Shown: positions 1 to 31,775 of the stretch, piece after piece
Layout: the number at the start of each line of letters is the position of its first letter
How positions within the stretch are numbered: the first letter of the stretch is position 1
Assembly (NCBI GenBank): GCA_035048485.1
Contig: CM068583.1
Coordinates: 24,961,341 to 25,025,340, forward strand
Reading direction: 5' to 3'
DNA from: Pteria penguin
Lineage: Eukaryota; Mollusca; Bivalvia; Pterioida; Pteriidae
DNA: 64,000 nt
Made by a program: the position numbers and the translations under genes
Notes under the pieces: model-generated
Database searches by the model: none
The model's input: only the letters and a program-made list of their open reading frames with translations
Told to the model about the DNA's origin: nothing

Positions 1-16
1 GCTTTCGTTTATTTAC

Positions 17-310
17 TTTTGAACATCCTACACCGGAACAACCATAAAATGCCACATTATCCCATGTTGCAATTAAAGCCCAAGATGCTTGAAATCGAAC
101 AAACTTAGGTTTATACTGTCGAATTTCCTCTGATGCTTTACGTAATATATTTAAATCCGTTGTCTCCCTATACCACACCGTTCCCCCTTCTCTCGTATCC
201 ACATCGCCCCAGTATGCTGTTATTAAGCGGCGATCAGCATCCAGTGGAAATGGGCTTGGTGTAAATTGATTGAGCGTGCTTAAGAAGGAAATAGCGCCAT
301 TTGTGTTCAC
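17..310 (-). CDS. Mesh-like gene A exon 2: NIDO core
   Basis: 294 nt, phase 0 in and out. It holds the YWGDVDT and WYRET motifs and a GCSGVGCSK cysteine pair. The acceptor is ttcacag and the donor gtaaat. Confidence 0.85.
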
Positions 311-614
311 CTGTGAAAGACATGCTATAACTGTAAAAAAACAAACATACAAATAATCTTGAACTCAATGAAACGATAATAAAAGAAAATGTCACTAAAG
401 AGTAAACCTTAAAAATCCTTACAATCAATTCATCATGTTGATGATCGAAAAATGGAAAAAGAACGCTGATGGGAATGACTGGAGAGCTGCTGTCGTCGTT
501 TTTCGCCATTGCAACGTCACCTGCCGCATTTCCATATGGGTATAAGTCAGACAGTGGCACAATGGCTGTTACAATAGAAATATATCCTGCTGTAAGTACT
601 ACTATGTAAAACAT
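17..614 (-). CDS. Mesh-like NIDO-domain protein, 5' part (partial, runs off left edge)
   Basis: Two coding exons (423-614 and 17-310) encode a signal peptide and the first part of a NIDO domain. The start codon at 614 opens a hydrophobic leader ending near TAIVPL. The NIDO hallmarks follow: LYPYG, a GD..M.K.DD stretch, FPFFDHQH, then VNTNGAISFL, the AYWGDVDT core and GGTVWYRET. The exon 1 donor is gtaagg and exon 2 opens after ttcacag; both junctions are phase 0. Exon 2 ends at a Lys codon before gtaaat, so the gene continues left of base 1. Exon lengths match those of the complete paralogue at 7103-25102 (exon 2 is 294 nt in both), and exon 2 is about 81% identical in protein by my count. 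By analogy with Mesh, the product would be a large secreted or membrane-anchored adhesion-type protein. Nothing in the visible part suggests a pseudogene. Confidence 0.85.
423..614 (-). CDS. Mesh-like gene A exon 1: signal peptide and NIDO start
   Basis: 192 nt, phase 0 out. It carries the start Met, a hydrophobic leader and the YPYG...FPFFDHQH part of NIDO. The exon ends at an Ile codon before the donor gtaagg. Confidence 0.85.
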
Positions 615-1659
615 GACTTCCCGTTTGGTAGCAAGATAAACGTCTACTATCAGAACACAAGTCTAACGACAAGGTTTTATAATCCAATTTTAAATCAACG
701 ACATTCAATTTTATTTAGATATGATAAGCGTTCCCAGGTAATTGTCCAATCAACTCGGTATGAGGAACTTTAAAATAACTGAGCTTTCTTTCATGAGATG
801 ATTTTCTTTTGTTTCTTACACTTTCTTGTATGGAATCAGAATTTTAGAATGTTTTCTCTTGAGTGTGATAGAATCCAGTGTAAGATTTTTTTTTTCAAAC
901 CCTTCCTCTGTCGTTTCGTTTTGTACTATGCTGGAATTTATTGACTCGACTGATGACCTGCTTGGACTAGACTGATGACCTGATTGGACTGGACTGATTG
1001 TCTAACAGTTAACATCCTCATAGATGTAGCTGTTAAAGTAATGTGAAATTAGGTTGAAAAAACAGCTTTTGAGCATGGAAGCATTAAGGTTAAAATGGGA
1101 GGTAACTTTAATACGCCTTTTGGATTATTGGGAACAGTTGTGTGAATCCTGGTCAAGAATTATTCAGAGGAAGATGAAAGTTAGCCTTGATACAAATTTT
1201 ATAATAATGTTAGCATACTAATACTCATTAGTTTTGGCTTATATGTTGCTCTTGCTATACTTATGTAAAGTTTGATTTTAAAATATAGATAAATTTTATA
1301 CAGGAATACAGACCGGACATGGATTTTAGTACATGTATGTGAAAGATTCCTCACGGCCGGTTGTTCCATGTGTTATTATTCAACCCTTAGGTAACTGATC
1401 TGTTTTCCCCTAGAAATTGCATACTTTATGTTTTGTATACCATGACTTGAATATATTAAAAATAAAAAATAAATTACTCAAACTATCACGAACTCCGCTT
1501 AAATTTCCTTATGTGTCAACTATTCGTTTTCCATCCTCTCTGACTGTTAGTCGGGACTCCTACAGATCAAGGATCTGAGCTCGATTACAGATGGGCAAAG
1601 CACGGTTTACTTTTGTTGATGTCGCCTAACATATTTTTGATACTAGCATATTATTCCAT

Positions 1660-1975
1660 AAAACGTTTCGTGTGTTAAAACTTTTTACGATCTCTCTTCT
1701 TGAGAAACCTGTTGATCCTTGTGTCTATGTGGAGGATTATTTATGAATATTTAAATGTGTGTCCTTTGATTGATTGATCACTGCTTTTGCGGTGAGCGGG
1801 AAGGTGCGCGCCCGAAAAAACTGTTAACCACATCAACTGAGTAACCGTCCTAAATCGGTATTGTAATTGCAGTACAGTCATATATTTTTGTCGTTTTCTG
1901 TGTTTAATTCACTACGATCATGTTTTATGTACATGTCCTAAGTCGTTTGTGCCATATAGCTTCTTATTTCTTACG
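1660..1975 (+). repeat. Dispersed repeat, copy 1 of an inverted pair
   Basis: This stretch includes 'ccgtcctaaatcggtattgt' and a gattgattgatcactg segment. It recurs in reverse complement at about 6160-6530 and partly, in direct orientation, near 11.5 and 13.43-13.56 kb. Confidence 0.55.
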
Positions 1976-2401
1976 GACATGGTAGTTCAGATTTAGTTTC
2001 CACCAAACCTGATTTGAAATATCATAATCTAAGAAGTACACGCCATGACCTTATTATATAGATTAAGATGGGTTAGGACTAAATCTTTCAACAGTGAAAA
2101 TATCCCTGATGTTTTCTTATCTCTTATTGAATGTTTGCTATTAACTGACAGTTTTTCGTAAATATTTGTGTAGTTGAAGTAAATGACAGGACTTATTCTT
2201 CCTGGTGAATTAAAAGTACGTAATGGTATTATCCGGGATTTTAATGACAATAACGAGATTATGATATACCTCCCTGCTATGGGAATTTCTTTTGCACTAA
2301 TTTCCAACTGAAGTTCGAATAATAATCGATAAAAAAAATTGTATAATTCTTTTTAGAGTAGAATTAGATACAAGAAAAAATGGCAATTTACTTTTTAAAA
2401 A

Positions 2402-2580
<179 letters not shown>

Positions 2581-2966
2581 GTTACATGTGAAATGTTCGG
2601 AAGAACACTTTCGCGTTATTCAAGACATATGACACTAATGAATAGCACTCATTTAGAAAACCCGTGTACAGACATAAAATGTAAATACGAAAACCATTAT
2701 GGAATAAGATTAGTCAACGTACTCTGACTGTTTGAAAACGAGTTACGGTGACTGATCTGTAGTATTCCCGACTAACAATCAGAAAGGACTAATATCCTAA
2801 AAACAACAACAAAAAAAAAAACCAAAAAAAAAAAAAAAAACCCCAAAAAACCACACCAATAAATAAGGCCCGAAATAAAGTCCCAACCACTCTTTTATTC
2901 AAATTGCACTGCCAAAATAAAAGTCAGCGTAATACTGTAGAGTTCAATTTTTCAAGTAAAATACGA

Positions 2967-3560
2967 AAGTAACTGGTGTCATATGGCTCTGGCAATAACA
3001 TCAATGTACCACATTCACAGGCCTCTGAAATATTCAAATGCATACAATGGGTTAAGAATTATGGCTCGGACAAAGGTTTACCTGTCATATATGATTATGA
3101 CCTTGATCTTGCAGATATGTCCTTTGTTTAAGGTTAGGACACATCCTCGGGACCTGGGGAACAATTCTTTGAAATGTGTCAAATCCATGCTAGGAAAAAA
3201 AGTTATGGCCTCGAGAAGGATTTATCCATCATATGCACTGTGACCTTGACCTTGCAGATATGGCCTTTGTTTAAGGTCATGACACACCCTTGGGACCTGG
3301 GCAAGAATTCTTTGAAATTTTTCAAATCTATGCAAGGGGAAAACGTTATGGCCTCGAGAAGGATTTACCCATCATATGCACTGTGACCTTGACTTTGCAG
3401 ATAAGACTTTTGTTCAAGATCATAACACACACTTGGGTCCTGTACAACAATTCTGTGAAATATTCAAATTCATACAAGGGGTTAAAATTAATGACCCGGG
3501 CGATGATTTATCCATCATATGCACTGTGACCTTGCCATTGCAGATATGAACTCGGTATAA
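2967..3560 (+). repeat. Tandem repeat, unit about 143 bp, about four degenerate copies
   Basis: A block containing 'tttatccatcatatgcactg' followed by gaccttg...ttgcagatat recurs at about 3080 (degenerate), 3221, 3363 and 3508. Related copies occur at about 56.59-56.90 kb, and fragments near 28.37 kb. The first part, near 2967-3045, also matches a stretch at about 52.41-52.49 kb. Confidence 0.75.
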
Positions 3561-3584
3561 TGTTATGACACACTCATGGGTCCT

Positions 3585-3840
3585 GAAATATGAAGTCTTT
3601 ATTTTTCACGATTATGGCGAAGGGTAAAGTTGACAACAGACAGATAGACTAACAAACAAAGAGAGACAAGTCAAAAACAATATACTCCCGATTTATCGGT
3701 TAAAAAAAGATAAATCAGTTCACAAATGTAACTTATCACTAATCCTGTAAAGGAAAGTAGATTGTATGTAAAATTCAACATCTTACTCCAATTTAAGTAA
3801 ATATGTATTCGTTTTGTTCTGCCAGTAATATAACCTTGGT
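3585..3840 (+). repeat. Dispersed repeat (about 250 bp), copy 1
   Basis: This runs from 'aatatgaagtctttattttt' through acagacag-type sequence and a gatttatcgg...gataaatcag hairpin to 'cgttttgttctgcc'. A second copy in direct orientation lies at 6846-7095. Confidence 0.8.
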
Positions 3841-6159
3841 TTAATGTCATGACCAAGTTTATTCAAGTGCATGCAAAGCGAAGGTTGTGATACATAGCCT
3901 TCCAAAAATGACCATTTCTATGATGTTTATCCAACAAGGCATGTAAAATCTATGCATGGAGCAAAGTGTTAAAGACGGACGGACAGACATCGCCGTAACA
4001 TAATACGCCCCTTCAAATGGCGTATAATAACATATGGTTTTCAGGTACAACAGACGGGACTGGCGTAAATGCCTCGTATCATATGTGTTATATACTATTC
4101 CTACCACCAGGTCCATATCTGTATAATATTAAGGACATATCTTACTTATTGAGTTTTAAGATAGATTTGCTTCAAAACTGAACCAGCTTATTCTTATGGT
4201 CTATCATAGGGACTCATAGTGACGTCTGATATGGTTATCGAATGAAAATTTGTAATTTTTAAACTTCCTTGATTGACTCATTCAAATATTTTTCATTGCC
4301 ATGTATAGGCGACAAAAACAAACATTACTCAATATTTTCTTTGATGGGGGACTTTTTCTCTTCATATTTGAAATAGAATATATTGGATACATTATCTCTT
4401 GAATGAAGCAGAGAAATTGAAACCTTTCCGATGAAAAGACAGAGAACGTCTATTTTCCTGACAATCCTGGAGCTTTATTCATGACTATTAAGAGTTATCT
4501 CTCTTGTCAGCAACTGCATTTGATAAGAGGAACTATTTAGTACAGCTATATCAAAGTTTTGAGAGCCGGGTTTTTCCGTAACAGCTTCATTCTGTATTTG
4601 TCATTATTCATTTCAATGATCCGAAACATACAATCCCATTGGCCATGTAGATTAAAGTGCTGCATTGGAAGTCACTGTAGCTTACACCTCTATGAAATCT
4701 CTGAAGTTTTGCAAAGATAAGATAATAGAGAAAACTGACTCAATAAGCCATTACGAAACCCAAGTGTATACAAAATCAGCATAAAAGAAAAAAACTAGAA
4801 AACAAACCAAAGACTATATATGTATAGTTGTGTATAAGTGAACTCCTAATAAGGGAGCACAGGTGTCTAGGGAGAGAAAATTCTTCTGCTTGGTAGACAC
4901 ACTCGTCACTTTATATCCAATAAAAATGATCGAATCTGAGGAACACCATGAACAGAAAGTATCAAAGTCGGTATATAAGCCATATAATTGCTTTTCACAA
5001 AGACTTCCCTGCAACAAACGTTGCTTTTCTCTCCACGTGCTGTCAATGACAAATTTAAGTACTAGTGGAATTGAAAACTCGTACATGTGCACATTACCCT
5101 CTATCGATACATACCCCATTATTTTAGAACACATCAATATTTACCTTATTTGTTCTACTTCCGGACACCTAATCTCTTCACTGATTTCTAGGGGTCACAG
5201 GACTAGGGGTTCATTGTAGAATATTGTTGTGAGTTCGACATAAACACAACACTACTTCGGTTTTTAATATTCTGATAAGTGTCTAATAAAGTGTTATTAA
5301 TAATAAAATTTTATTAAAAGAACGATTATTGTTTTTGAAACAAACAATTGTCCCTTTCAGGGTAACATACATGTAGCATATACGAAAAGGAAGATCTTCA
5401 AATTAGTAGATGCATGAATAAATAAACCTGAATATGCTGCATATAAAGCAGGAATAATAAAGAATTATCATAAAATATATTAAATACAATTCTGAACTCA
5501 TAGTTGATTGTATAACAAGCATATAGATTACACATACATTAAGAAATGAGGTAATAAATGAAACACAAAATTAAAATACTTAAGAGTGTAATATAAATAA
5601 TTATCAGAACATTCCAAATGCTAATTTGTTATAAACATATTTTTACATATTACACACTCGTGTACCCTTTAATTTCATAACGATATATTTGTTTTTCATG
5701 TGATCTTAATACAATAACCTTGTAAATTGTAAAGCACCAATAAGTGATCATTACCTTTGTGTTTTACGTCCTCTTTATTACCTTTTTGACATATAGTAAG
5801 GGTGACACAAATTTGAATATCTGCTTTCGGTCATCACCGAGAAGGTCTACTTCGAACAAAGATATATTTTATTATGTACTTATACGGATACTGTCCCTAA
5901 TAATGGCCAGATATAGGACAAAAACGTCTGGCTAGATACCACTCCTCATTTTTATCAGTCATCGTTTAGTAATATTCGTGATTGTTTATATCATATTTAC
6001 ATAAGTATTGTCGTGTTTCTTCGATTTCGAGTTGTGGATTTCGGAACAATATCTTGGATTTGTACATGCTAAGTTCTTTATTCAATAACAAAATAAAAAT
6101 TGAATACTAGTTGATTTCCTGCATACATTTTTCTATATTAACCATAATACAAAGAACAT

Positions 6160-6530
6160 GTACAGCATACAGTATGCCCAAAAGCCGCAGGTAAAAAGAA
6201 TAAAGAAGGAAAAAAGAGGAGTTACTGGCTCAGTTATGTGGCAGAAGTCACCATGGAGCTATAAAATACATGAATATAAATAATATACTAGAACATATAA
6301 CACATTACAAAAATATTTGATTGTAGTGCAATTACGATACCGACTTAGGACGGTCATTTAATTTGAGAAAAGCCAAGCAAATGCTGTGGTTCACCGGTTT
6401 ACGGGCCTACCTTCCCACTCACCGTAACAGCAGAACAATCAAACGACGTACATTTAAAAATTTATAAATAATCCTCCATGTAAAGAACAAGGGTCAACAG
6501 GTATCGCAACAGAAGAGGGAAAAGCTTGAA
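6160..6530 (-). repeat. Dispersed repeat, copy 2 of an inverted pair
   Basis: Reverse complement of the 1660-1975 family: 'cgataccgacttaggacggt' and the cttcccactcaccgtaacagcag segment correspond to gccgtcctaaatcgg... and ctgcttttgcggtgag in copy 1. Confidence 0.55.
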
Positions 6531-6845
6531 AACAAGATGATCTATATTTCATACATTTCTCCAAGTACGACTCTTAATCAACGTAGTTTCACTTTGCTAA
6601 TGAATTGTGAGTAAACTCTTTAGAACAGATATCACTGATTTATTTGTTTTTCCTCCTTTCTTTTAACTCTGCACTTGCTGCATCGTATACATGACAATTA
6701 AAAATATGAAAGTTCTACCTCTACCGATTCAAAAGTTATAACCAATGTTATGGTTTTTAAAGGTAGATCAAATAGTCATGGTCAAGGTCATGAGGTCAAT
6801 GACTTTTGTGTAATTTATAAGTACTTTATTAGTGGGATATGCACG

Positions 6846-7095
6846 CCAAATATGAAGTCTTTATCTCTCACGGTTATGGCGTAGTTAAAGTTGACAACAG
6901 ACAGACAGACAAACAAACAAAGAGACAGAAAGGTAAAAAACAATATATTTCCGATTTATCGATTAAAAACGATAAATCAGTTCATAAATTTAATTTATCG
7001 GTAATACTGTAAAGGTAAGTACAATGTACGTTAATTTTCAACGTATTACTCCAATATAAGTAAATATGGATACGTTTTGTTCTGCCGGTAATGTA
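6846..7095 (+). repeat. Dispersed repeat (about 250 bp), copy 2, abutting the Mesh-like stop codon
   Basis: Second copy of the 3585-3840 repeat, with the same acagacagacagac tract, the gatttatcg/cgataaatc hairpin, the 'ataagtaaatatgg' stretch and the 'ttttgttctgccggtaatgt' end. It ends about 8 bp before the stop codon of gene B, so it would form that gene's 3' UTR. Confidence 0.8.
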
Positions 7096-7102
7096 AAAAT
7101 GT

Positions 7103-25102
<18,000 letters not shown>

Positions 25103-25574
25103 GGCTGAAAAATACAAATCACAAATCCACTTGTTATGTAGCATCGCAAATATCGTAACTTAATTCATCCATATCATTTACACTTTATCTACCACAGATA
25201 TAGCTTGATTACAGTCATATTAGAATTTGTCCTTCCCCTTGTGCATTTTAAATTAAGTTAACTCGTTATCTCGTGCAATCGCACACACTTGACAGAGTTT
25301 TATGGAATGTTTTAGTCTCACTCATGTATTTGAACTTGTCAGTTGTATTTAAATAAGGCGGAAATGTTGTTTGCAATATAATAGCATTAGAGAGGACAAT
25401 AAAATGTGATAATGTCATCAATTACCTAAAAGCCCTATCAATTACCCAGGAGAAGCTAACACTGTGACCCAGATCACCCAATTAGCAACAAAAATATCGA
25501 AAAATAAATCGATCGTAAGTCATAAAGTGATTTTAGAGAACTTTATTGATATTTTATCACTAATGAATCATTCA

Positions 25575-25687
<113 letters not shown>

Positions 25688-25780
25688 TTACAAATGTACA
25701 TGTACCTCCATTTTTCACTGCGACAGGAGTTTGTAAAGTATTCTGAGGTTAATGAGAGCCTTCTTTATGCACAGTTCTAC

Positions 25781-25782
<2 letters not shown>

Positions 25783-25842
<60 letters not shown>
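25783..25842. repeat. (CT)n microsatellite
   Basis: About 60 bp of CT with one A interruption. Confidence 0.97.
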
Positions 25843-26914
25843 TAGGTTGATTTGGTAAATAGTTTTCTCTACAAATGTTTACATTTTGGATTTCAACAAT
25901 TCAGGATTGAACTGAAGAGACATGAAGAGACGGAATGCGCATATGGTACAATGAGTTTATATTTATGCATTACTGCATAACTACAAGGTAAAGTATAAAA
26001 ATGCTCTGGGCACAGGGGTCATAAACTGAGCAAATACTTTAGTCATGTTTTAAATCATTCTATTAAAAGATGAATTATTGATTTCTGGGATTTGGATTTT
26101 ATTGAATTGTGTTCAATTATTAAATGAAATAAAGTAAATCATGCATAACGGTCTATTTGAAAATTTGACAATGGAATAAATTAAAATGAAATAATTAACT
26201 TAAGTATTTTCTCAGTGTTTGGCCCTGACCTCTGATTTTAGCGAGCAAGTCTTTATTTTACCATAGTAACCTTATGTCTACTTAGCTTTACATAACAAAA
26301 TCACTCTAAAAGAACATGACGTTTATCTACGAAACAAAATTTATACCCTCCATGAGTAGTAAGCCTCTCAACGGGCCGGTACATTCAATGATCGAGAACA
26401 GAATACTTATTCTGGCTAAATGCAACAGTCACTTCGTTAACTGCGGATACTGCTCACAGTAGACGTCAATTCTTCTTTTTGAAGGCTCCCGACGTGACGT
26501 GATCGAAGTGAAAATTCACCACGAGGGTGTGTTAAATATGCCTTTCTGTGCAATGTTTGGTCATTACAATATAAAGTTCACTAGTATTTATGAAAATTGA
26601 TAGTAAGGTGTTCCGTTTTACTGTGTGCTTCGTTTTCCTACAGATTTAGGCGACATGGGTTGATTGGAGCATTGTTATATTACGTAAGCACATTTCCGAC
26701 GGAAAAAACTTTTCATACTCTTACAAGAGATTTCGTCAATTGATGACTTAAAGGAAGATTGGGACGGAAAGAAAATATCTTTAAGTATTCTAAAACCGGA
26801 CATTTACTCACTGAAAAGAGCATTTGTTACGAAATGGGAGAGAGAGAGAGAGAGAGATCTGACTCGATAATATAAATTCATGGCCAAGAAAATCAAACTT
26901 AAGATTTCGTAAAT

Positions 26915-27060
26915 GCACACAAATACACACACAAATACATACCCAACACAAACACACCTACACATACCACAAACACACACCTACACGCACACATACCTAT
27001 ACAAACACTACAAACACACACCAACACACACAGGTAGGCACACAGACACATACACATCAA
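26915..27060. repeat. CA-rich imperfect repeat
   Basis: Imperfect acacaaatacacac/acacaccta units. The long open frame it creates on the minus strand is low complexity, rich in Cys, Val and Leu. Confidence 0.85.
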
Positions 27061-27471
27061 GTACACGGATTTAACGACGGTCATTTTATATTAACCGGTT
27101 TACGAAGCAAAAACCACGAAATGCCAAATTGAGCCTATATCACTCCCTTACGCACATCTCTAACCGGTCCTCTTTTCCCCCTTTCTTATTCTAATATTGA
27201 AAGGAAAAGAAAAACATTACTGTTGCATAGAAATTCTTAATTCGATAACATTTATGTCCCGAAAATCTTATCAAATACTCAACACTGATGCATTAGATGA
27301 AATCTACAGTGAGAAAGTCATAGAAATAACCTGAATCCCATCAATGTATTCAATGGAAAGAAGAGAAAATCTTCAAAATTTTGATTTCAGAATGGAGACA
27401 ACAAGAATTCCTGAAAGGCACTTTTATTTAGATCACTCTGATGTGATTGCTGTGTCAATTTATGGCCTGAC

Positions 27472-27608
27472 CTGAAAATATTTGTCAACAGTGGTACCGT
27501 TTGGGGCAAGTAACTTCATTTGCGATCCATCAATCCTTACATGTAGATCTGGCCGAGAGGTAACAAGACTTGTAGGAGACCTTGATTGCTTTATCTCCAC
27601 AAACTTTC
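27472..27608 (-). other. Isolated exon-like open segment, unknown
   Basis: 137 nt bordered by an atttag acceptor and a CAG/gtcagg donor, open in one frame (45 codons, phase 1 in, 0 out). It includes RPDLHVRIDGSQMKLLAPNG. I recognise no family. It does not splice in frame to 29650-29815 and could be a chance frame, an alternative exon or a relic. Confidence 0.3.
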
Positions 27609-27831
27609 CTAAATACCTTTTCATTAGTTCTGAAGAAGACGTCAGAGCTTAATACAATATTCAAATACCACATCCCTTTTCTTTTACTATCTTAAAATCT
27701 GAATGAAATTCCTAGATATTTACATTTTTATTTCATTTCTGTATAATAACGTTTCTCTTTGACAAAACATATTAAACGCATGAGTAAAATGTAATATGAA
27801 CAGATCTTTAAAGCTGAAACCGAGGAATACT

Positions 27832-27893
27832 CACACACACGCACCTAAACACACCCACACGCGCGCGCACACACACACACACGCACACACATA
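27832..27893. repeat. (CA)n microsatellite
   Basis: Interrupted acacac/gcgcgc dinucleotide tract. Confidence 0.9.
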
Positions 27894-27989
27894 TCTATAG
27901 ATAAAAAATAACCTACTAAAGTAGCAGAGTTTGGAAAGTGTCAAATAGACAAAAAAATATATTTCTGAATATACCCCCTGCCAAATAAT

Positions 27990-28300
27990 ATAATTGAAAA
28001 AACACTTCTTAAGACACCCTTCTAGATCTATCTGGTTGTTGAAAATGTCAAAGGAGGGTGAAGGTATACTCTGGAGTCTATATGTTGTCTGTCCTGGTTT
28101 GTCAGTCTACGCAATTGGTCTAAAAACAGGTTGTCATAGGAGGGTACCCTCTTTGGCCGTTGTGGCCCTGTCCTGTATCCAGCCCTTGACGTATCTCGTT
28201 AAGAAATACCATTCATATGGGACCCTCTTGTACTTCATCCATACTAATATTCATCAAAATCCGTTCAGAGATAGTGTGAATAAATAGCAACAAGAGCTTT
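27990..28300 (+). repeat. Fragment of the 57.45-60.04 kb repeat family
   Basis: The 'aggagggtaccctctttg' block and a 'cacccttctagatctatctg' block match 59.69-59.80 and 63.77-63.90 kb. Confidence 0.55.
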
Positions 28301-29649
28301 ATTAAGGTACATGTAGTTACACACTTAATTTCAAATCATTACCTCAAAGCACATTGATATTCACTAAATTTGTCAGTGACCTTGACCAACACCATATGGC
28401 CTTGCCGCAAGGTCATGACACAACTTTCCCATTGAGTCCATTTCTTGTACAAATGTAAGTATCAACTTCTTCAAAAGAACCATGCAGAAATTACAGACCG
28501 AACAGCAAAGTTCCTTCAAAGTTGACATCGACATTCACTGTGCTTGTATGACCATGAGTGAGACTTGATACATGGTCTTCTCACAAGAACTTTTTCTGAC
28601 AAGAATGGATGTATTTAAATCAATCGTGTAGAAATCATTGGCTAGAAGAGATACATTCTCTTCAATAGGCCTTTAAAACCAATTGGTGTTGTCCTCTTAC
28701 TATACGTACTAACTTCGGTTACTCTAGCCCCACAGTATAGCCTGTATATTGCCTACAATATTTTCCTATAGCATTTTACTGTTACCATTTGACCATGGCA
28801 ACTGAAGACGTTGTTCTCTACAAGTGCTTGCTTTGATTATCCTAGCTCGACGGTACAATTTGTACCTTGCCTACAATGTTTCCCATCTATATATAACTGT
28901 AAGTTAACCTTGATCCTCTGGCCTTGAAAAAAGTAGCCGTCTTCCTCTCACAAAAGGAAATAGTCAAAATTCCCAAGTGTTCGTTTGCTCCTAGCCCCAA
29001 CGATGTATCTTGTCTGTAGGGTTGTAGACAGACAGACAGACAGACGGAATGCGCCATACCATAATACCGTAATATGTCCGTCAACGTCGGCAGTGTAATA
29101 AAACAACGAAATGGTGTTAAATGAACTGTACTTTAATACACATGTAACGAATTTTTGTACATTTTAATCTTAGCACAAGTACTGAGGGCTCAACTATAGC
29201 TTATTTGGTGATACCTGTTGTAAACCTAAAACAAACAATATTGTCAAACATTTTTGCGTGACAACTACATTAGACATGCGTAGAATATACATAGCCATTA
29301 TTCATGTTCAGATCTCAACAAGGTCGTCAATCGATACAAAATAAATTATGTCTCATAATATGTTATGTAAGTTTAATCTGTTACGTTGCTCTACAACTTG
29401 ACAATATAAAAACTATCCGATTCTGTACACTTAAGTTTATATATTCCAATCAAAATCCCAGTCTCAGAAAATCTTAACTATGCATTTTCCCGTAATATGA
29501 TCCTGAACTTGAAACAAAATTGAGCAACTTGATGACAACATTTTAAATTTAAAACTTTGAAATCGGCTATAAAATAAAATGGACATAAAGTTATATACAG
29601 ATTTTTTAAAAATGAAATATAAGAAAACCACAGATTACATAATTCAATG

Positions 29650-29815
29650 GATTTAGTACAGAAACTTCTCCACTGCAAACATACATGACGTTTCCAATAT
29701 CCCAATTTCCGACAGCTGCACATTCCAATTCCCTGAGTCGCCTAAAGGCTCTAATTCTGAATAGATTGACGAATCCAATGCTACCACGTGTATCGATCTA
29801 GTAATGTTGTTACTG
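29650..29815 (-). other. Isolated terminal-exon-like open segment, unknown
   Basis: It opens after a good tract and acceptor (tgttgtgtttacag) and stays open for 53 codons to a stop, including LEPLGDSGNWNVQLSEIGIL; an internal gtatgt donor also exists. There is no recognised family and no partner exon nearby. Confidence 0.25.
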
Positions 29816-30245
29816 CTGTAAACACAACAAACTCTTATTTGCCAGCGAAAGGGGCGCAAGAAAAAAAAAACACAGTGGCATACTTACTTATAAAATTTTG
29901 ACAGTAAAATCACGTTAGATTTTAAAGATAAGATGCAAGATCACCCGTCGCATTATAATTCTTTCAGTGTTCTGATAAATTAATATAGCGTAAAAAATGG
30001 GCAAAGACGTATTCATTTTATGTCGACATTGCAAACGATTCTATGTCAAAACTGATTGAAATTATATTCACTATTGGCTATTGTTTCTGAAGTGTTGTTT
30101 TAAGTAAATAAACCAAGTACGGATCGAAAAAAATTTTGGGAACTTTGGCATAATTTTTAACAGCCCGCGACTTTACCCTTGATTTTAAATCAAACGGAAA
30201 ACGAATAAAAGTATTCTAAGTTGAACGCAAGCTATACTAGGGATG

Positions 30246-30246
30246 C

Positions 30247-30293
<47 letters not shown>

Positions 30294-30302
30294 TACTACT
30301 AT
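30246..30302. repeat. (TTA)n microsatellite grading into (TAC)n
   Basis: About 15 TTA units followed by TAC units. It produces a poly-Leu open frame that is not a gene. Confidence 0.95.
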
Positions 30303-31280
30303 TATCATTTAGACAGAGTTTTATCAACAACAAGATTAACACTGTGGTAGCATGTCGTCTTACGATCGTTTTAAATATAGAGGTAGATTACAGAGGTACG
30401 ATTTTGTTCCTTACCTTGAACCAGATCAATCTGTCCTGTTCAGTGAATTTGGTTGCCAGTATGTTTACAATAATTTTTTTTTCGATTTACAATATTTAGA
30501 TAACAAAAGAAATGTGTACTAGCTCTTCAAAATAAATTTTCTGTTAGTGAAAATATGGAAATTCAATATGTAAAAAATAAACGGTATCATTTAACAGTTA
30601 TACCTGTAACAAACATGCAGCTATGTTTCTTTAAATTTCTTTTCAATAAATATTTAGCATGATACCTGCGTTTATCCAATAACAGAAAAAGATACTGATT
30701 AATTTACACGAGAAACATTCAAAAGGCACACATTTCAGTAAAACTTCGACCTGATTTATTAACTTGAAATCATGTAGAAAAAAAGTTAAACTACCTTTAC
30801 CAATACTCTGTATTCAACAAAGCGACCCCATGCAATGTATAATGATATGCATTAAAAAAATAACAAGCTACGTGAATCCGTAATCTAACATTGTGTTCAA
30901 TATCACGAAATAAATAAGCAAATGATAATTAACAATAATTTCTGCCCATCATAGATAAATACATTTGTATTTATTTTCATGCCATAAGATTTAGTCATAA
31001 AATTTGAGGTATTAATTTTCTCTCAATTATACATGTTTACTATGCAGTTCTTTGTTAATTGAGAAACATTTGTAACTTACGTAATAATTGTATGCATAGA
31101 TAACTTACATTAACATACCTTAAGAGCTGACAATCTGATTTAACAAGTTGACTTTACATAATCAGTATTCCGGTAAATACATTTCAAACAAAGGTAAAAA
31201 AAAATTAAGATGTGCAAAAGTACTGTACATGCACTCATTTTAGTGTGACCAAATTCAAACACTGAAGAAATAAAGATTTG

Positions 31281-31646
<366 letters not shown>

Positions 31647-31701
<55 letters not shown>
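31647..31701. repeat. (AT)n microsatellite, right arm
   Basis: About 55 bp of AT alternation following the MITE. Confidence 0.97.
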
Positions 31702-31702
<1 letters not shown>

Positions 31703-31713
31703 CTCATGTATTA

Positions 31714-31775
31714 GGATAATCTAAAATGTCAGACTTAAGTATAAGACTGCTTGCATCTGACATTTTAGATAAGAG
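31714..31775. repeat. Imperfect inverted repeat (hairpin)
   Basis: atctaaaatgtcaga and tctgacattttagat face each other about 27 bp apart. Confidence 0.6.

Noticed and set aside
4814..5219. Overlapping open frames of 107 and 118 codons on opposite strands
   Set aside because: Neither shows a domain, a splice context or a family resemblance; one shadows the other.
26899..27084. Cys/Val/Leu-rich small secreted-peptide-like frame
   Set aside because: Low-complexity translation of an imperfect CA repeat; no signal-peptide exon structure.
30221..30499. Poly-Leu open frame
   Set aside because: Translation of a (TTA)n microsatellite.
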